This document shows positions 1 to 9,251 of a stretch of DNA of 64,000 nucleotides, piece by piece. Numbering within the stretch: position 1 is the first letter of the stretch; every line of letters begins with the position of its first letter. The notes under the pieces were generated by a model that did no database searches, was not told the origin of the DNA, and saw only the letters and a program-made list of their open reading frames with translations. The position numbers and the translations under genes were made by a program. The stretch lies in NCBI GenBank assembly GCA_947573605.1, contig CANPGM010000001.1, positions 109,818-173,817 on the forward strand, read 5' to 3'. The DNA is from an uncultured Roseburia sp. (lineage in GTDB: Bacteria; Bacillota; Clostridia; Lachnospirales; Lachnospiraceae).

Positions 1-1011
1 GAAGCGCACCGGAATTTTAGCGCTTCTACAAAACTGCAGGAGGCTGATATTTTTGTTATTGCGGTTCCAACGCCGATTGACGAGGACAGGAAAACGGCGG
101 ATCTGGCCGCGCTGAAAGCCGCAGTAAAAAGCGTGGCGTCTGTGATTAGAGAAGGTAATCTTGTGATTGTCGAGTCTACGGTGCCGCCGCTGACAATGAA
201 AAATACCGTGATACCGATTTTTACGGAAAGCGGGGTTGACTGTGGAAAAATATTTCTGGCTCACTGTCCGGAACGCCTGCTGCCGGGAAATGTGGTGAGG
301 GAGATTACTTATAACAACCGTATTATCGGGGGATATACGCCGGAGGCGGCGGAGCTTGCGGCAGATATGTACCGTTTATTTGTAAAAGGAAATATCAGCC
401 TTACAGACGATACGACGGCTGAAATGTGCAAGCTGATGGAAAATACTTACCGCGACGTAAACATTGCGCTGGCGAATGAGTTAAGCGAAGTATGCCTGGC
501 TCTTGGGATTGACGTAGAGGAGGCTATTGATCTTGCGAACCTTCATCCGAGGGTTAATTTACTGAAACCGGGAATCGGCGTGGGCGGGCATTGTCTGCCG
601 ATCGACCCCTGGTTTATACATGAGGTTTCGCCGTATAACAGTACGTTAATTAACACGGCGCGCCACATAAACGACGGCCGTCCGGGAAAGATTGCGGCAA
701 TTATAAGGAAGTATGTATCTTCCGATATCTCGCAGAAATTTATCTTACTGGGACAGACCTATAAACCGGAAACAACGGATATCAGAGAAAGCCCCGCCGC
801 AGAAATATATGAGATTTTAAAAGGGGAGGGGTATTCCGTAACGGCGTACGATAGCGAGGTCGGATCCGGTAAAGCGCTTTTGGAAGAAATCCGCGGCTGT
901 ACGTTTGCTTTTGTTCTGGTGCCGCATAAAAGGATGCTTAAGGAGCTGGAGGAATGTCTGGCGAGGATGAAAGAGACGGGGGAGCAGATTCCTCAGATCA
1001 TTTCGTTTTAA
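1..1011 (+). CDS. wecC: UDP-N-acetylmannosamine dehydrogenase-like protein, 5' truncated by window edge
   Basis: Nucleotide-sugar dehydrogenase of the UDP-glucose/GDP-mannose dehydrogenase family. By eye it is closest to WecC, which oxidises UDP-ManNAc to UDP-ManNAcA with NAD+ in the cytosol. The frame is open from base 1, so the true start and the N-terminal NAD-binding glycine loop lie outside; about 336 residues remain of a family length near 420. Visible are the VPTPI strand, the ESTVPP turn, the catalytic-cysteine loop GVGGHCLPIDPWF (about 577-612) and the C-terminal domain with GQTYKPETTDIRESP. The in-frame GTG at 133 is internal, not a start. It opens a tightly packed + strand glycan cluster and would supply an acidic amino-sugar nucleotide. 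The family is secure; the exact substrate is inferred. Confidence 0.85.
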   Translation, partial: EAHRNFSASTKLQEADIFVIAVPTPIDEDRKTADLAALKAAVKSVASVIREGNLVIVESTVPPLTMKNTVIPIFTESGVDCGKIFLAHCPERLLPGNVVREITYNNRIIGGYTPEAAELAADMYRLFVKGNISLTDDTTAEMCKLMENTYRDVNIALANELSEVCLALGIDVEEAIDLANLHPRVNLLKPGIGVGGHCLPIDPWFIHEVSPYNSTLINTARHINDGRPGKIAAIIRKYVSSDISQKFILLGQTYKPETTDIRESPAAEIYEILKGEGYSVTAYDSEVGSGKALLEEIRGCTFAFVLVPHKRMLKELEECLARMKETGEQIPQIISF

Positions 1012-1041
1012 CGCATACCGCGTGGAAAGGCGGAGAATTAC

Positions 1042-2211
1042 ATGGAAGAAATACTGATTGTCGCCAATAATCGTTTTCCGTTATCTTATGCGGCGACGAC
1101 AAGAGTATATATGCTGTGCAGACTGTTTCAATCGCTGGGCTATGAAACGACTGTATTTATTACGAATGTAAATGAAAATAAGCGGTTTCATTTGAAAGAA
1201 GAAAATATTTACTGCAGATGGTTTGCGGATGAGGGGAAGGGCCCGGCACGCTTTTTCAGAGAAAATAAAAGAATGATAAAAGCCGTGCAGAAGAGAAAAA
1301 ACCTCAGATATGTGATTCTGTATCAGGAGATATTATTTCAGACGGCGTCATTAATCAGAACGGCTTCTGAATACGGGTTTGAGGTAATCGCTTATTTTGA
1401 CGAATGGTATGAATGGGGGAAACTCTACGGAAGAAATTTTTTAAGCGAGTATGCGGAGATGGCTTGCATTCGCATTTCCGAGTATTTTACCGCCCGTAAA
1501 ATAAGAAAAAAAATTGTAATCAGCCGGGGATTAAAACGATTTTATAAAAGAGACGACTGCCTGCTGCTGCCAGCATTTGTCGATTTGAGAGAAGGAATAT
1601 GGGAAAAGGAAACTTTTAGCTGCGATGACCGGATTAGAATCTTATACGCGGGCTGGCCGGGGAACAGAGATAATTTAAGACTGCTTGCGGAAGCGGTGGA
1701 TGAACTTCCGGCGGAGAAGAAAAATCGGTTTTTGGTTCGGATTTTTGCATATAAAACGACAGAAGAGGATTTGCGGGCGCATATACCGGATTTTGACAGG
1801 ATTCGGAGAGAAAACAGAGGAATCGTTGAATTTTGTGGAGAAGCAGAGCGGGAACAGATCATCAGGGAGACGAAGAGCGCGGATTTTTCTTATTTGCTTA
1901 GAGAGGACAAATGGACAAATAACGCCGTATTTTCAACGAAAGTAGGGGAAAGCCTGGCGTCGGGCACGCCGATGTTTGCCAACTGCACAAGTGATATCGG
2001 ATATTATATCAAAGACGGGTTTAACGGAGTTTTGATTGATTCCATGTCAAAGGAAGCGGTAAAACGGGGTCTTGATAAAATACTTGGACTGAGTAAAGAA
2101 AAACGTATGAGAATGAGAAAGAACGCGTATGCGACGGCTGAAAAATTTTTTGATTATCGTAAGTATGCGGAACAAACGAAAAAATTTTTAGAACGCAAAC
2201 CGGTACAATAA
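1042..2211 (+). CDS. Glycosyltransferase, GT-B fold (group 1-like)
   Basis: Probable cytosolic glycosyltransferase of 389 residues. The C-terminal half carries a GT-B donor-site pattern: a strand ending RILYAGWPGNRDN, then STKVGESLASGTPMFAN and a closing IKDGFNGVLID segment, as in GT4-type enzymes. The N-terminal half has the expected acceptor-side Rossmann pattern (ILIVANNRFP, then YVILYQEIL) but is poorly conserved, so acceptor and donor cannot be named. The ATG is preceded by AAGGCGGAG at 1027-1035. It starts 30 bases after the dehydrogenase stop and ends 27 bases before the next transferase, so the genes are probably co-transcribed. It presumably adds one sugar of the surface glycan. Confidence 0.75.
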   Translation: MEEILIVANNRFPLSYAATTRVYMLCRLFQSLGYETTVFITNVNENKRFHLKEENIYCRWFADEGKGPARFFRENKRMIKAVQKRKNLRYVILYQEILFQTASLIRTASEYGFEVIAYFDEWYEWGKLYGRNFLSEYAEMACIRISEYFTARKIRKKIVISRGLKRFYKRDDCLLLPAFVDLREGIWEKETFSCDDRIRILYAGWPGNRDNLRLLAEAVDELPAEKKNRFLVRIFAYKTTEEDLRAHIPDFDRIRRENRGIVEFCGEAEREQIIRETKSADFSYLLREDKWTNNAVFSTKVGESLASGTPMFANCTSDIGYYIKDGFNGVLIDSMSKEAVKRGLDKILGLSKEKRMRMRKNAYATAEKFFDYRKYAEQTKKFLERKPVQ

Positions 2212-2238
2212 GAGACTGCAAGGAAGGAGTGTTATGCG

Positions 2239-3495
2239 ATGCGGGTAATGTGGATTTGCAATCTTCCGATTCCGCTGACGAAGACGCTGAAGTCGCAGGA
2301 GAGCAAGGCGTTTGGCGGATGGATGACGGCGATGGCAAAGCAGTTATGTGAAAATACAGAAATTGAGCTTGGTATCTGCTATCCGCAGAGCAGGGACAGG
2401 CGTCTTTTAAGAGAAAATCGGGATAAAATCAGGTTTTATGGTTTTTTTGTGCGAAACCGTTTTTTGTATGACGAAAATGCATACCGGGCGCTGAAAAGGA
2501 TTCAAAACAGTTTTCAGCCGGACGTTATACATTTATTTGGCACGGAGTTTCCCCATTGCTTATCCGCGATGAAATTAAATCCTTCCAGAACATTAATCAG
2601 CATTCAGGGATTATTGGGAATTTACGCGCGGCATTATTTCGGAGGGCTGCCTGCATCGCTGGTTCTGCCGAAGTCTTTTTCACTTATGAGAAGAGGCGGA
2701 AGTCCGGTTTACAATGATATGGAAGAGATGAAAAACCGTGGCCGCTATGAAAAAGCGGCGCTGAAACAGGCGCGGTATGTTACGGGACGCACGGACTGGG
2801 ATTACGCATGCGTAAAAAATATAAATCCGAATGCAGCCTATTTTAAATGCAACGAAATATTAAGAGAAAGCTTTTACGGGTGCGACTGGGATTATAAGAA
2901 CTGCAGAAAGTATTCGATTTTTATCAGCCAGGCGGATTATCCGGTGAAAGGGTTTCATATTTTCCTTAAGGCGTTAGCTATTTTAAAAAAGAAATATTCG
3001 GATATAAAGGTCACGGTGGCCGGTACGCCGTTAAATCTGGAAAAACCGGGTAAGGGAACGTATGACAGTTATATCAGGAAACTGATAGAAAAATATCGGC
3101 TGGAGAAAACGATTGTATTTACAGGACTGCTGGACGAAAAACAGATGCGGGATCAATTTTTAAAGACAAATGTGTTTGTCATGCCCTCTCTGATTGAAAA
3201 TTCGCCGAATTCGCTTGGAGAGGCAATGCTTATGGGGGTTCCCTGTGTGGCGGCGAATGTCGGAGGTACGAATAATATGCTGGAGCACGGCGTGGAAGGC
3301 TATCTATATCAGGTAGATGCTGATTACATGATGGCCTATTATATCGAACAGATTTTTGAACATCCGTCTGTCGCTCGGCATTTCTCCGAGCGCGCGAAAA
3401 AAAGGGCGGCAGTTACGCATGACAGAGAAAGAAATGTACGGACGTTGCTGGATATCTATACAAAGATTGAAAATGTCGTTGAGTGCCAGAGATGA
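2239..3495 (+). CDS. Glycosyltransferase family 4 (GT4)
   Basis: Retaining GT-B glycosyltransferase of 418 residues. The C-terminal domain has the hallmarks of GT4: FISQADYPVKGFHIFLKAL, the strand IKVTVAGTP, IVFTGLLDEKQM, and the catalytic E-x7-E element in ENSPNSLGEAMLMGVP, followed by VGGTNNMLEHGVEGYL. The N-terminal domain contains the FQPDVIHLFGTE strand typical of the acceptor half. An ATG also occurs at 2234 in another frame; 2239 is chosen because it is in frame and AAGGAAGGAG (2220-2229) sits at normal distance. No membrane segment is seen. The donor is unknown; the neighbouring dehydrogenase suggests UDP-activated amino sugars in the same pathway. Confidence 0.88.
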   Translation: MRVMWICNLPIPLTKTLKSQESKAFGGWMTAMAKQLCENTEIELGICYPQSRDRRLLRENRDKIRFYGFFVRNRFLYDENAYRALKRIQNSFQPDVIHLFGTEFPHCLSAMKLNPSRTLISIQGLLGIYARHYFGGLPASLVLPKSFSLMRRGGSPVYNDMEEMKNRGRYEKAALKQARYVTGRTDWDYACVKNINPNAAYFKCNEILRESFYGCDWDYKNCRKYSIFISQADYPVKGFHIFLKALAILKKKYSDIKVTVAGTPLNLEKPGKGTYDSYIRKLIEKYRLEKTIVFTGLLDEKQMRDQFLKTNVFVMPSLIENSPNSLGEAMLMGVPCVAANVGGTNNMLEHGVEGYLYQVDADYMMAYYIEQIFEHPSVARHFSERAKKRAAVTHDRERNVRTLLDIYTKIENVVECQR

Positions 3496-3511
3496 GAGGG
3501 GAGCATATATA

Positions 3512-4393
3512 ATGGAAAGAAATGTAAGCGTAATTATTCCCAGTTACAATCGCGCGCATGTGTTGGAGAAAACGATTCCGTCCTACATACAGGAGGTAAC
3601 GTTAGAAGTTATTATTGTGGACGACGGTTCTGCAGATGAAACGAGAGAACAGGTGAAAAAGCTGCACGAAAAGTTTGGCGTTGTAAAATATGTCGGATTC
3701 AAACAGCATATGGGTCTTCCCCATGCAAAAAACCTCGGGGTAAAGAAAGCAAGCGGCAAATATATTTTTTTCGGAGATGACGACGCGGTATTGTATCAGG
3801 GGACATTGCGTCGGCTGCGCGACGCAATTGAGACTTATCCCGCGGACATTGCAGGGGCAAACGGTTCTTATGCGACGAATCTGTGGCAGACAGTAAATAT
3901 GGATAAGTATATTGCAGAGCAATTTACAGAACCGCTGGATACAGACTGCATCGTAGATTTTAATTGCGGGAAATTTAAATACAATTTTAAGGTGGAGAAG
4001 GTAACAGAAGGCCTTTATATAATGGCCTCTTTTATGATAAAAGCGGAACTTGCAAAAAAATCAAAGTATGATACGGGATATATTGGAACAGGAGCAAGAG
4101 AGGATATGGATTATCTTCTGCGGCATGCGAAGAAGGGAAGAAGAATGGTGTATGTACCGGATACTTATGAGGTCGATCTCCCGCGTAACTATACGGAGGG
4201 GGGAGGATGCCACGGTATGAGTCAGTGGAAATACTGTTATTATGCGATTCGAAATAGTATTTATTTTCTTAACAGACATTATGTTTATTTAAAGAAAGAA
4301 GGTTACATATCGGTTACAAAAGCAGAAGCTATGTGGAATTATTGCAGACAGTATTTCTATTTATTGTGGCTGAATCTGAAAAATAATATTTAG
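3512..4393 (+). CDS. Glycosyltransferase family 2 (GT-A fold)
   Basis: Inverting GT-A glycosyltransferase of 293 residues. It opens with the GT2 signature VSVIIPSYNRAHVLEKTI, then VIIVDDGSADET, and has the metal/nucleotide-binding acidic cluster FGDDDAVL near residue 90. The frame stays open further upstream (to 3356), but that part overlaps the previous gene. ATG 3512 is chosen because GAGAGGGGAG (3494-3503) precedes it and the GT2 N-terminus begins there. The C-terminal region has many Tyr/Trp residues and may bind acceptor, but it shows no clear membrane helix. It lies in a head-to-tail run of transferases, and the acceptor is unknown. Confidence 0.85.
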   Translation: MERNVSVIIPSYNRAHVLEKTIPSYIQEVTLEVIIVDDGSADETREQVKKLHEKFGVVKYVGFKQHMGLPHAKNLGVKKASGKYIFFGDDDAVLYQGTLRRLRDAIETYPADIAGANGSYATNLWQTVNMDKYIAEQFTEPLDTDCIVDFNCGKFKYNFKVEKVTEGLYIMASFMIKAELAKKSKYDTGYIGTGAREDMDYLLRHAKKGRRMVYVPDTYEVDLPRNYTEGGGCHGMSQWKYCYYAIRNSIYFLNRHYVYLKKEGYISVTKAEAMWNYCRQYFYLLWLNLKNNI

Positions 4394-4407
4394 CAGGGAG
4401 GAAATAA

Positions 4408-5424
4408 ATGCTATTTATCAGCGTAATTATTCCCGTATTTAACAGAAGGAAATATATTCGCAGGTGTATTGACAGCATTTTAAAGCAATCGTTTACGGAC
4501 TATGAAGTGATTGTTGTGGACGATGGGTCATATGACGGAACAGGAAAGATATGCGGCGAGTATGCACGAAAATTTGAAAAAGTCAAAGTGATCCATCAGC
4601 AAAACGGAGGCGTATCAAAAGCGCGCAACAGAGGAATTGCGGCTGCAGAAGGGAAATATATTACATTTATAGATAGCGACGACTACATTTTACCCGATTA
4701 TCTTCAGAAGATAAAGGATGCGCATGACAGGTACGGAGATGAATTTTTATACTGCACTTCTTTTCAGGTGCATACGGAAGATGGAATCAGATATTATCAG
4801 CACAGAAAAACGGCTGATTATACGATAATAAAAGGGAATTTATTCTCTAAACTGATTGCAGAAGGGTTATTTAACACGGTAATAAATAAAGTTTATTGTT
4901 TAAAACCAGTCAGGGAAAACCTGATAAAATTTCCGGAGGACGTATCGTTAGGAGAAGATTTGATCTTTAATCTGCGTTATTTGGACAAACAGAAAGAAAT
5001 ACAATTTTTACTTTTAAATAGAAATTATTATCATCAGTGGAGGAAGAAGAGAAATTCATCTCTGGAAAGTGACTGGCGGAATAATTATTTTGAAATACAA
5101 AAGCTCCTTTTAGAGGAAAAAATCAAGTATTTCAATAAATGGGTTGACGAGGGGAAAATTCCGTCAGATATGAAAAGCAATTTTTCCGCGTGGTATTTTA
5201 TCTGTATCAGAGAGAGCGTAGAACATTATTTCACATATTTAAGAAAAAAAGGGCCTGTCCAAATAACCAGGCAAATATGGAAAATCAGGCGTTCTCCTGA
5301 ATTTATGAAGTGCGTACAGTTAAACGGAGCAAAAAAAGGCTTGCTTTTCAGGATTTTATATGATGTATATAAAAAGCAGCGGCAGGAAGCCGGGATGAGA
5401 AAGAGGCGTGATCATAGAAAATGA
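4408..5424 (+). CDS. Glycosyltransferase family 2 (GT-A fold)
   Basis: Second adjacent GT2 enzyme, 338 residues. The N-terminal domain shows ISVIIPVFNRRKYIRRCIDS, then VIVVDDGSYDGTGKI, the HQQNGGVSKARNRGI segment and the DxD-like motif FIDSDDYI near residue 92, an arrangement typical of capsule/EPS transferases. The C-terminal third is basic (many Lys/Arg) and may contact membrane-linked acceptor. GGGAGG stands just before the ATG. The stop overlaps the next start by 4 bases (ATGA), which implies translational coupling with the PIG-L deacetylase. The donor and acceptor are not determinable by eye. Confidence 0.87.
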   Translation: MLFISVIIPVFNRRKYIRRCIDSILKQSFTDYEVIVVDDGSYDGTGKICGEYARKFEKVKVIHQQNGGVSKARNRGIAAAEGKYITFIDSDDYILPDYLQKIKDAHDRYGDEFLYCTSFQVHTEDGIRYYQHRKTADYTIIKGNLFSKLIAEGLFNTVINKVYCLKPVRENLIKFPEDVSLGEDLIFNLRYLDKQKEIQFLLLNRNYYHQWRKKRNSSLESDWRNNYFEIQKLLLEEKIKYFNKWVDEGKIPSDMKSNFSAWYFICIRESVEHYFTYLRKKGPVQITRQIWKIRRSPEFMKCVQLNGAKKGLLFRILYDVYKKQRQEAGMRKRRDHRK

Positions 5425-6062
5425 AAATATTGGCAGTTGGAGCACATTTGGACGATATAGAATTAGCCTGCGGAGGAACTCTGGCAAAGGCAATTGCAAA
5501 AGGGCATGACGTGAAAATGATTGTAATGAGTAAGTCCGGTTATACAAATTATGATGGAAGAGTCGTGCGGACGGAGGATGCGGCAGTAGAAGAAGGAATG
5601 CGTGCTGCGCAGGTGCTGGGGGTGAAAGATATAGAAATTCTGGATTATGATACGAAGGATATTCCGTATCACTCATCGGTCATAGAAACCCTTGACCACA
5701 AAATACAGGAATACAGGCCGGATATTATATTTACGCATTGGATCTTTGACACGCATCAGGCGCATGAAGGCGTTGCAAAGTCAACAATCACGGCTGCACG
5801 CAGACACAATAATGTATATATGTATGAGCCGATTTATCCGGCGGGACGTTCCTATATGGGCTTCCGCCCTCAGATGTATATTGATATTGACGGATATGAG
5901 GAGCAGAAGCTGGAGGCATTGAAAATGCATAAAACGGAATATGAAAAGTTTGGAAATCAGTGGATTGAGGGAACGAAAGCAAGAGCTGCTTACAGAGGCT
6001 ATGAAATGGGAAAAAAATACGCGGAGGCATTTGAAATTGTAAGGTGTGAGCTGAACCTGTAA
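5421..6062 (+). CDS. PIG-L/LmbE family deacetylase
   Basis: Zinc-dependent N-acetyl-sugar deacetylase of the PIG-L/LmbE family (GlcNAc-PI, BshB and MshB relatives), 213 residues, a usual family length. The AHLDD motif at residues 8-12 supplies metal ligand and general-base residues, and the partner histidine motif is DTHQAHEGV about 100 residues later. It probably removes the acetyl group from an N-acetylated sugar on a nucleotide or lipid carrier, exposing an amine. It overlaps the previous GT2 gene by 4 bases and is followed by a WbqC gene, so a deacetylate-then-modify step is a reasonable inference. The substrate is unknown. Confidence 0.85.
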   Translation: MKILAVGAHLDDIELACGGTLAKAIAKGHDVKMIVMSKSGYTNYDGRVVRTEDAAVEEGMRAAQVLGVKDIEILDYDTKDIPYHSSVIETLDHKIQEYRPDIIFTHWIFDTHQAHEGVAKSTITAARRHNNVYMYEPIYPAGRSYMGFRPQMYIDIDGYEEQKLEALKMHKTEYEKFGNQWIEGTKARAAYRGYEMGKKYAEAFEIVRCELNL

Positions 6063-6103
6063 ATCTTATTATTAATATGTGATTTATGTTAAGGAGATAT
6101 AGG

Positions 6104-6829
6104 ATGGTTGTTACAATACATCAGCCGGAACATCTGCCGTGGCTAGGCTTTTTTAATAAAATGGCGAATGCGGATGAGATCATTATTCTGGATAACGTTC
6201 AATATCGGAAAAGATATTTTCAAAACAGAAATAAGATTCTGGTAAACGGAAGGGAAAAATATATCGGCGTTCCGGTAAAGCTTGACCATTATCGGGAAAA
6301 AACAATTGCCGATATGGAAATTTACAGGGATGAAGACGTACCCTGGAAAAATAAATATTTAAAAACAATTGAGTATCATTACAGGCAGCATCCGTATTTT
6401 CACGAATATTATCCGTTTTTTGAGAATTTGGTCAGTAAACGGGCAGAGAGCCTTTATGATTTCAATATGGAGATCATCGTTTATTTTTCCAGAGAGCTGA
6501 AAATTGATACAAAGATAATAAAGGCGTCTGATTTATCACCTGTAGGAAGTAAATCGGATTTGATTCTGGATCTTTCAAAACGGGCTGGAGCGAATGTCTA
6601 TTTATCCGGACCGTCAGGCCGTGATTACATGGAGTTAAGTAAGTACAAAGAGGAGAAGGTTGAGGTCTGGTTCAATGATTTCAAACACCCCCAGTATGTA
6701 CAGAAGGGAACGGAGGAATTTGTTTCGCATTTATCGGTATTGGACTTATTGATGAATGTTGGCTCAGAGCAGGCCAGAGAAATTATTCAAAGCGGAACGG
6801 TAATAACAAGGGAGGGAAATTATGAATAA
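6104..6829 (+). CDS. WbqC family protein
   Basis: WbqC-family protein (241 residues), a family found in O-antigen, capsule and glycan clusters whose chemistry I do not assign. The N-terminus VVTIHQPEHLPWLGFFNKM and the following IILDNVQYRKRYFQNRNKI are highly typical, as is YLSGPSGRDYM near residue 170. An in-frame ATG lies at 6086, but AAGGAG at 6091-6096 sits correctly only before ATG 6104, so 6104 is used. Its last 8 bases overlap the next gene. Lying next to a deacetylase and a methyltransferase-like gene suggests a role in modifying an amino sugar of the glycan; that is inference only. Confidence 0.85.
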   Translation: MVVTIHQPEHLPWLGFFNKMANADEIIILDNVQYRKRYFQNRNKILVNGREKYIGVPVKLDHYREKTIADMEIYRDEDVPWKNKYLKTIEYHYRQHPYFHEYYPFFENLVSKRAESLYDFNMEIIVYFSRELKIDTKIIKASDLSPVGSKSDLILDLSKRAGANVYLSGPSGRDYMELSKYKEEKVEVWFNDFKHPQYVQKGTEEFVSHLSVLDLLMNVGSEQAREIIQSGTVITREGNYE

Positions 6830-7475
6830 CAATTTAGAAACCGTTTGGGAACCGAAGAGCGAGAATGTAATAAGAGATATGCTGGAATTAAAAGAGAAAT
6901 ATGGAATCGGTGAATTTCGTGCGATTGAATTGTTTGGCGGCGACGGGCATACGCTGTCAAATAAAATGGCGGAACAGTGCATATCTTTTATCGGTTATGA
7001 CATTAACCCGGAAAAAGAGGAGGGATTTAAGCAGAATGTTGTAAACGGCGAATTCAGGTGCGGGGATTCAGTGAAATTAATGATGACGATGAAGGCGGGA
7101 GAGATCGGTACCTTTAATTTGATCAGTACGGATGATCCGATCTGTATTTATGGGGAGGATTACTGCGAGCATTTTGAGATATTGAATTATGTACACAAGC
7201 TGCTTGAAAAAGGCGAGAAAGTATTGTGTGTGTTCCCTGTCGTGCCGAAACCATATAATACGGATAAAGAGGAAAACGGCGCATGGATGAAACGCAGAGA
7301 GCAGTTTTACAGAACGATGGAAATAAACCTTGACCTTGAAAAGATATTTGCTATATATGACGAGCTTTTTGAAAGTCAAAATCTGCAGATTTTTGAACGT
7401 AAATATACATGCCGGGAGTACAGAAATGGGGTTGACTGGATGTATGAATTCATGTATGTGCTGGAAAAGAAATAA
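6822..7475 (+). CDS. Class I SAM-dependent methyltransferase-like protein
   Basis: Protein of 217 residues with a Rossmann-type methyltransferase pattern. Motif I is seen as AIELFGGDGHTLSNKM (acidic residue and glycine loop, about residues 30-45), motif II as FIGYDINPE with its acidic residue after strand 2, and a motif IV-like segment as NLISTDDPICIYG. The DDP at motif IV and the lack of a close named relative leave the exact reaction open. It overlaps the WbqC gene by 8 bases, so it is translationally coupled. It probably methylates or otherwise modifies a sugar or aglycone in this pathway. The fold call is moderately strong; the substrate is unknown. Confidence 0.6.
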   Translation: MNNNLETVWEPKSENVIRDMLELKEKYGIGEFRAIELFGGDGHTLSNKMAEQCISFIGYDINPEKEEGFKQNVVNGEFRCGDSVKLMMTMKAGEIGTFNLISTDDPICIYGEDYCEHFEILNYVHKLLEKGEKVLCVFPVVPKPYNTDKEENGAWMKRREQFYRTMEINLDLEKIFAIYDELFESQNLQIFERKYTCREYRNGVDWMYEFMYVLEKK

Positions 7476-7507
7476 CGAAATAGGAATAGATATGGAGGTA
7501 AAATAGT

Positions 7508-7984
7508 ATGAAAAAAGGGATGGCAGCAGTTCTTTCCGCAATAACGGGAGGCGCTCTGGCTTCGGCTTCCGTGTATAACGTAATGAATAAAGAAATTAAG
7601 AAAGAAAAAATGCTGGACGGAAAAAACGAGGCAATTTTAAAAGCTTATTCCAGATGGGTGACGCTTAAACAGGAAGGAAAATCGATAGCCGAATATTTAA
7701 AGGAAAACGGTTATAGAAAGGTCGCCATCTATGGAATGCATTATCTGGGTGAAAATCTGTACAACGAATTAAAAAATACGGATATTGAAATAAAGTATGC
7801 AATTGACAGAAATGCGGCTAATATTACAAGCAGCATTCCCGTATATACACCGGACGAGGCGTTAGAGGAGGTAGATGCAGTAATCGTAACGGCATTCTAT
7901 TTTTACGCTGACATTGAAGGACAGCTTGGCAATTATCTGGATTGCCCAATTCTTTCCCTGGAAGATATTTTATTTGAAATGTAG
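7508..7984 (+). CDS. Stand-alone Rossmann-like module protein (paralog of 14325-14822)
   Basis: Protein of 158 residues of no named family. Residues 1-25 form a weakly hydrophobic Ala-rich N-terminus that may associate with the membrane. A linker helix with KQEGKSIAEYL leads into a nucleotide-binding-like strand-loop VAIYGMHYLGENLYNELK, then IKYAIDRNA and DAVIVTAFYFYADI, an alternating alpha/beta pattern. The same linker plus module appears in the 165-residue protein at 14325-14822 and at the C-terminus of the glycosyltransferase at 9324-10553. It may be a binding or scaffold subunit for the neighbouring transferases, but no function can be assigned. The gene has its own GGAGG ribosome binding site. 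Confidence 0.7.
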   Translation: MKKGMAAVLSAITGGALASASVYNVMNKEIKKEKMLDGKNEAILKAYSRWVTLKQEGKSIAEYLKENGYRKVAIYGMHYLGENLYNELKNTDIEIKYAIDRNAANITSSIPVYTPDEALEEVDAVIVTAFYFYADIEGQLGNYLDCPILSLEDILFEM

Positions 7985-8075
7985 CAACAGTCCCAAATGA
8001 ATACGTCGGGAGTAAGAATGTGTGGAATGCATGGAGTCGGTAACAGGAAGCAGAGCAATGGGAGGTTTGTAATCG

Positions 8076-9221
8076 TTGAAAGGGAACGCAGCGGTTGTAA
8101 TTCCGTATTATCACAGTAATCTATCGGAATTTGAACAGATATCTTTTCAAAACTGTCTGAATGTTTTAAAAAATTATCCGATTATACTTGTTGTTCCGGC
8201 AGGGATGCCTGCCGAAAATTATCCGTTGGCGGCAGGGCTGCTGTATGTACAGGTGCCTGACGTATGGCTGGACAGTGTGGCATCGTATAATAGAATGATG
8301 TTGTCGGAAGAGTTCTATCAGCGGTTTATACAATATGAATATATACTGATCTTTCAGTTGGACGCGTTTGTTTTTTCCGATTCTCTGGATGCGTTTATTG
8401 GCTCTGGATATGATTATATCGGCGCGCCCTGGCTGAAGGGATGGCCGTATCTGAAGAATTTGGAAAAAGGCGTATGGCATGTCGGCAACGGGGGCTTTTC
8501 TCTTAGAAAAGTCTCTTCGTTTCTAAATGTATTGAGAGAACAACAAGTCAATTGGAAAGAAGGGCACGAAGATCTTTTCTGGGCCAGCCGGGATTCGGAG
8601 GAGTTTCATGTTGCTCCAATGGAGATTGCGCTCGCGTTTGCTTTTGAGCAGGATGTGCGTCAATGCTTTGCGATGAATCATAACAGACTGCCGTTCGGCT
8701 GTCATGCGTGGGAGAAATATGATTTTGATTTCTGGCGGCCGGAATTAGAGAAAAATGGTTATTATATATTGTCTCAAACCGCGGCGCAGATTGATAAAGA
8801 AAATAATTACAGGAAACCAGGCCGTCATTATCTGGAAGCGGAGGGCGCATCTGTTGTGTCCTGCCTGAGTGAATTATCCGGGAAAAAAGAACCTCTGTTC
8901 TGTATTTTCGGAACGGGAACAAAAGGAAGCGAATGCGGATGGCTTCTGCGCCATGCCGGTATTTTAAACGTAAAGTATCTGGATAATAATCCGAATATAT
9001 GGGGAAACAGGCGATGGGGCATTACAATTGAATCCCCTGTATGTTTAAAAGAGGCAGACAGAGAAAATATTTTTATCATTATAGCTGTAAACCTGAAAAA
9101 AAATGAGACGGATATCAGGAGGCAGCTGGAGGCATGGGGGTATCTTTCAAATAGGGATGTCATTTCTTATCATGATTTTACAGAGAGTCTTATCTCTGCG
9201 ATACAGGTCGATAAAGTGTGA
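8076..9221 (+). CDS. DUF5672 glycosyltransferase-like protein with C-terminal Rossmann-like module
   Basis: Protein of 381 residues. The N-terminal about 250 residues match the DUF5672 pattern, a GT-A-like family often found in glycan clusters: VPDVWLDSVASYNRMM, YILIFQLDAFVF (DxD-like), YDYIGAPW and VGNGGFSLRK. The C-terminal about 110 residues start FCIFGTGTKGSECGWLL and continue NVKYLDNNPN, the Rossmann-like module shared with other genes here. The start is TTG 8076: a stop at 8070-8072 closes the frame immediately upstream and GGGAGG lies at 8060-8065. The role is probably sugar transfer; the donor is unknown. Confidence 0.75.
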   Translation: MKGNAAVVIPYYHSNLSEFEQISFQNCLNVLKNYPIILVVPAGMPAENYPLAAGLLYVQVPDVWLDSVASYNRMMLSEEFYQRFIQYEYILIFQLDAFVFSDSLDAFIGSGYDYIGAPWLKGWPYLKNLEKGVWHVGNGGFSLRKVSSFLNVLREQQVNWKEGHEDLFWASRDSEEFHVAPMEIALAFAFEQDVRQCFAMNHNRLPFGCHAWEKYDFDFWRPELEKNGYYILSQTAAQIDKENNYRKPGRHYLEAEGASVVSCLSELSGKKEPLFCIFGTGTKGSECGWLLRHAGILNVKYLDNNPNIWGNRRWGITIESPVCLKEADRENIFIIIAVNLKKNETDIRRQLEAWGYLSNRDVISYHDFTESLISAIQVDKV

Positions 9222-9251
9222 GAAGAACTTCTAATGCTCGCATCAGGGAAC

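Noticed and set aside
133-1011. Full-length gene starting with GTG at 133
   Set aside because: The frame is open to base 1 and the upstream codons encode conserved dehydrogenase sequence, so the gene is simply cut by the window edge.
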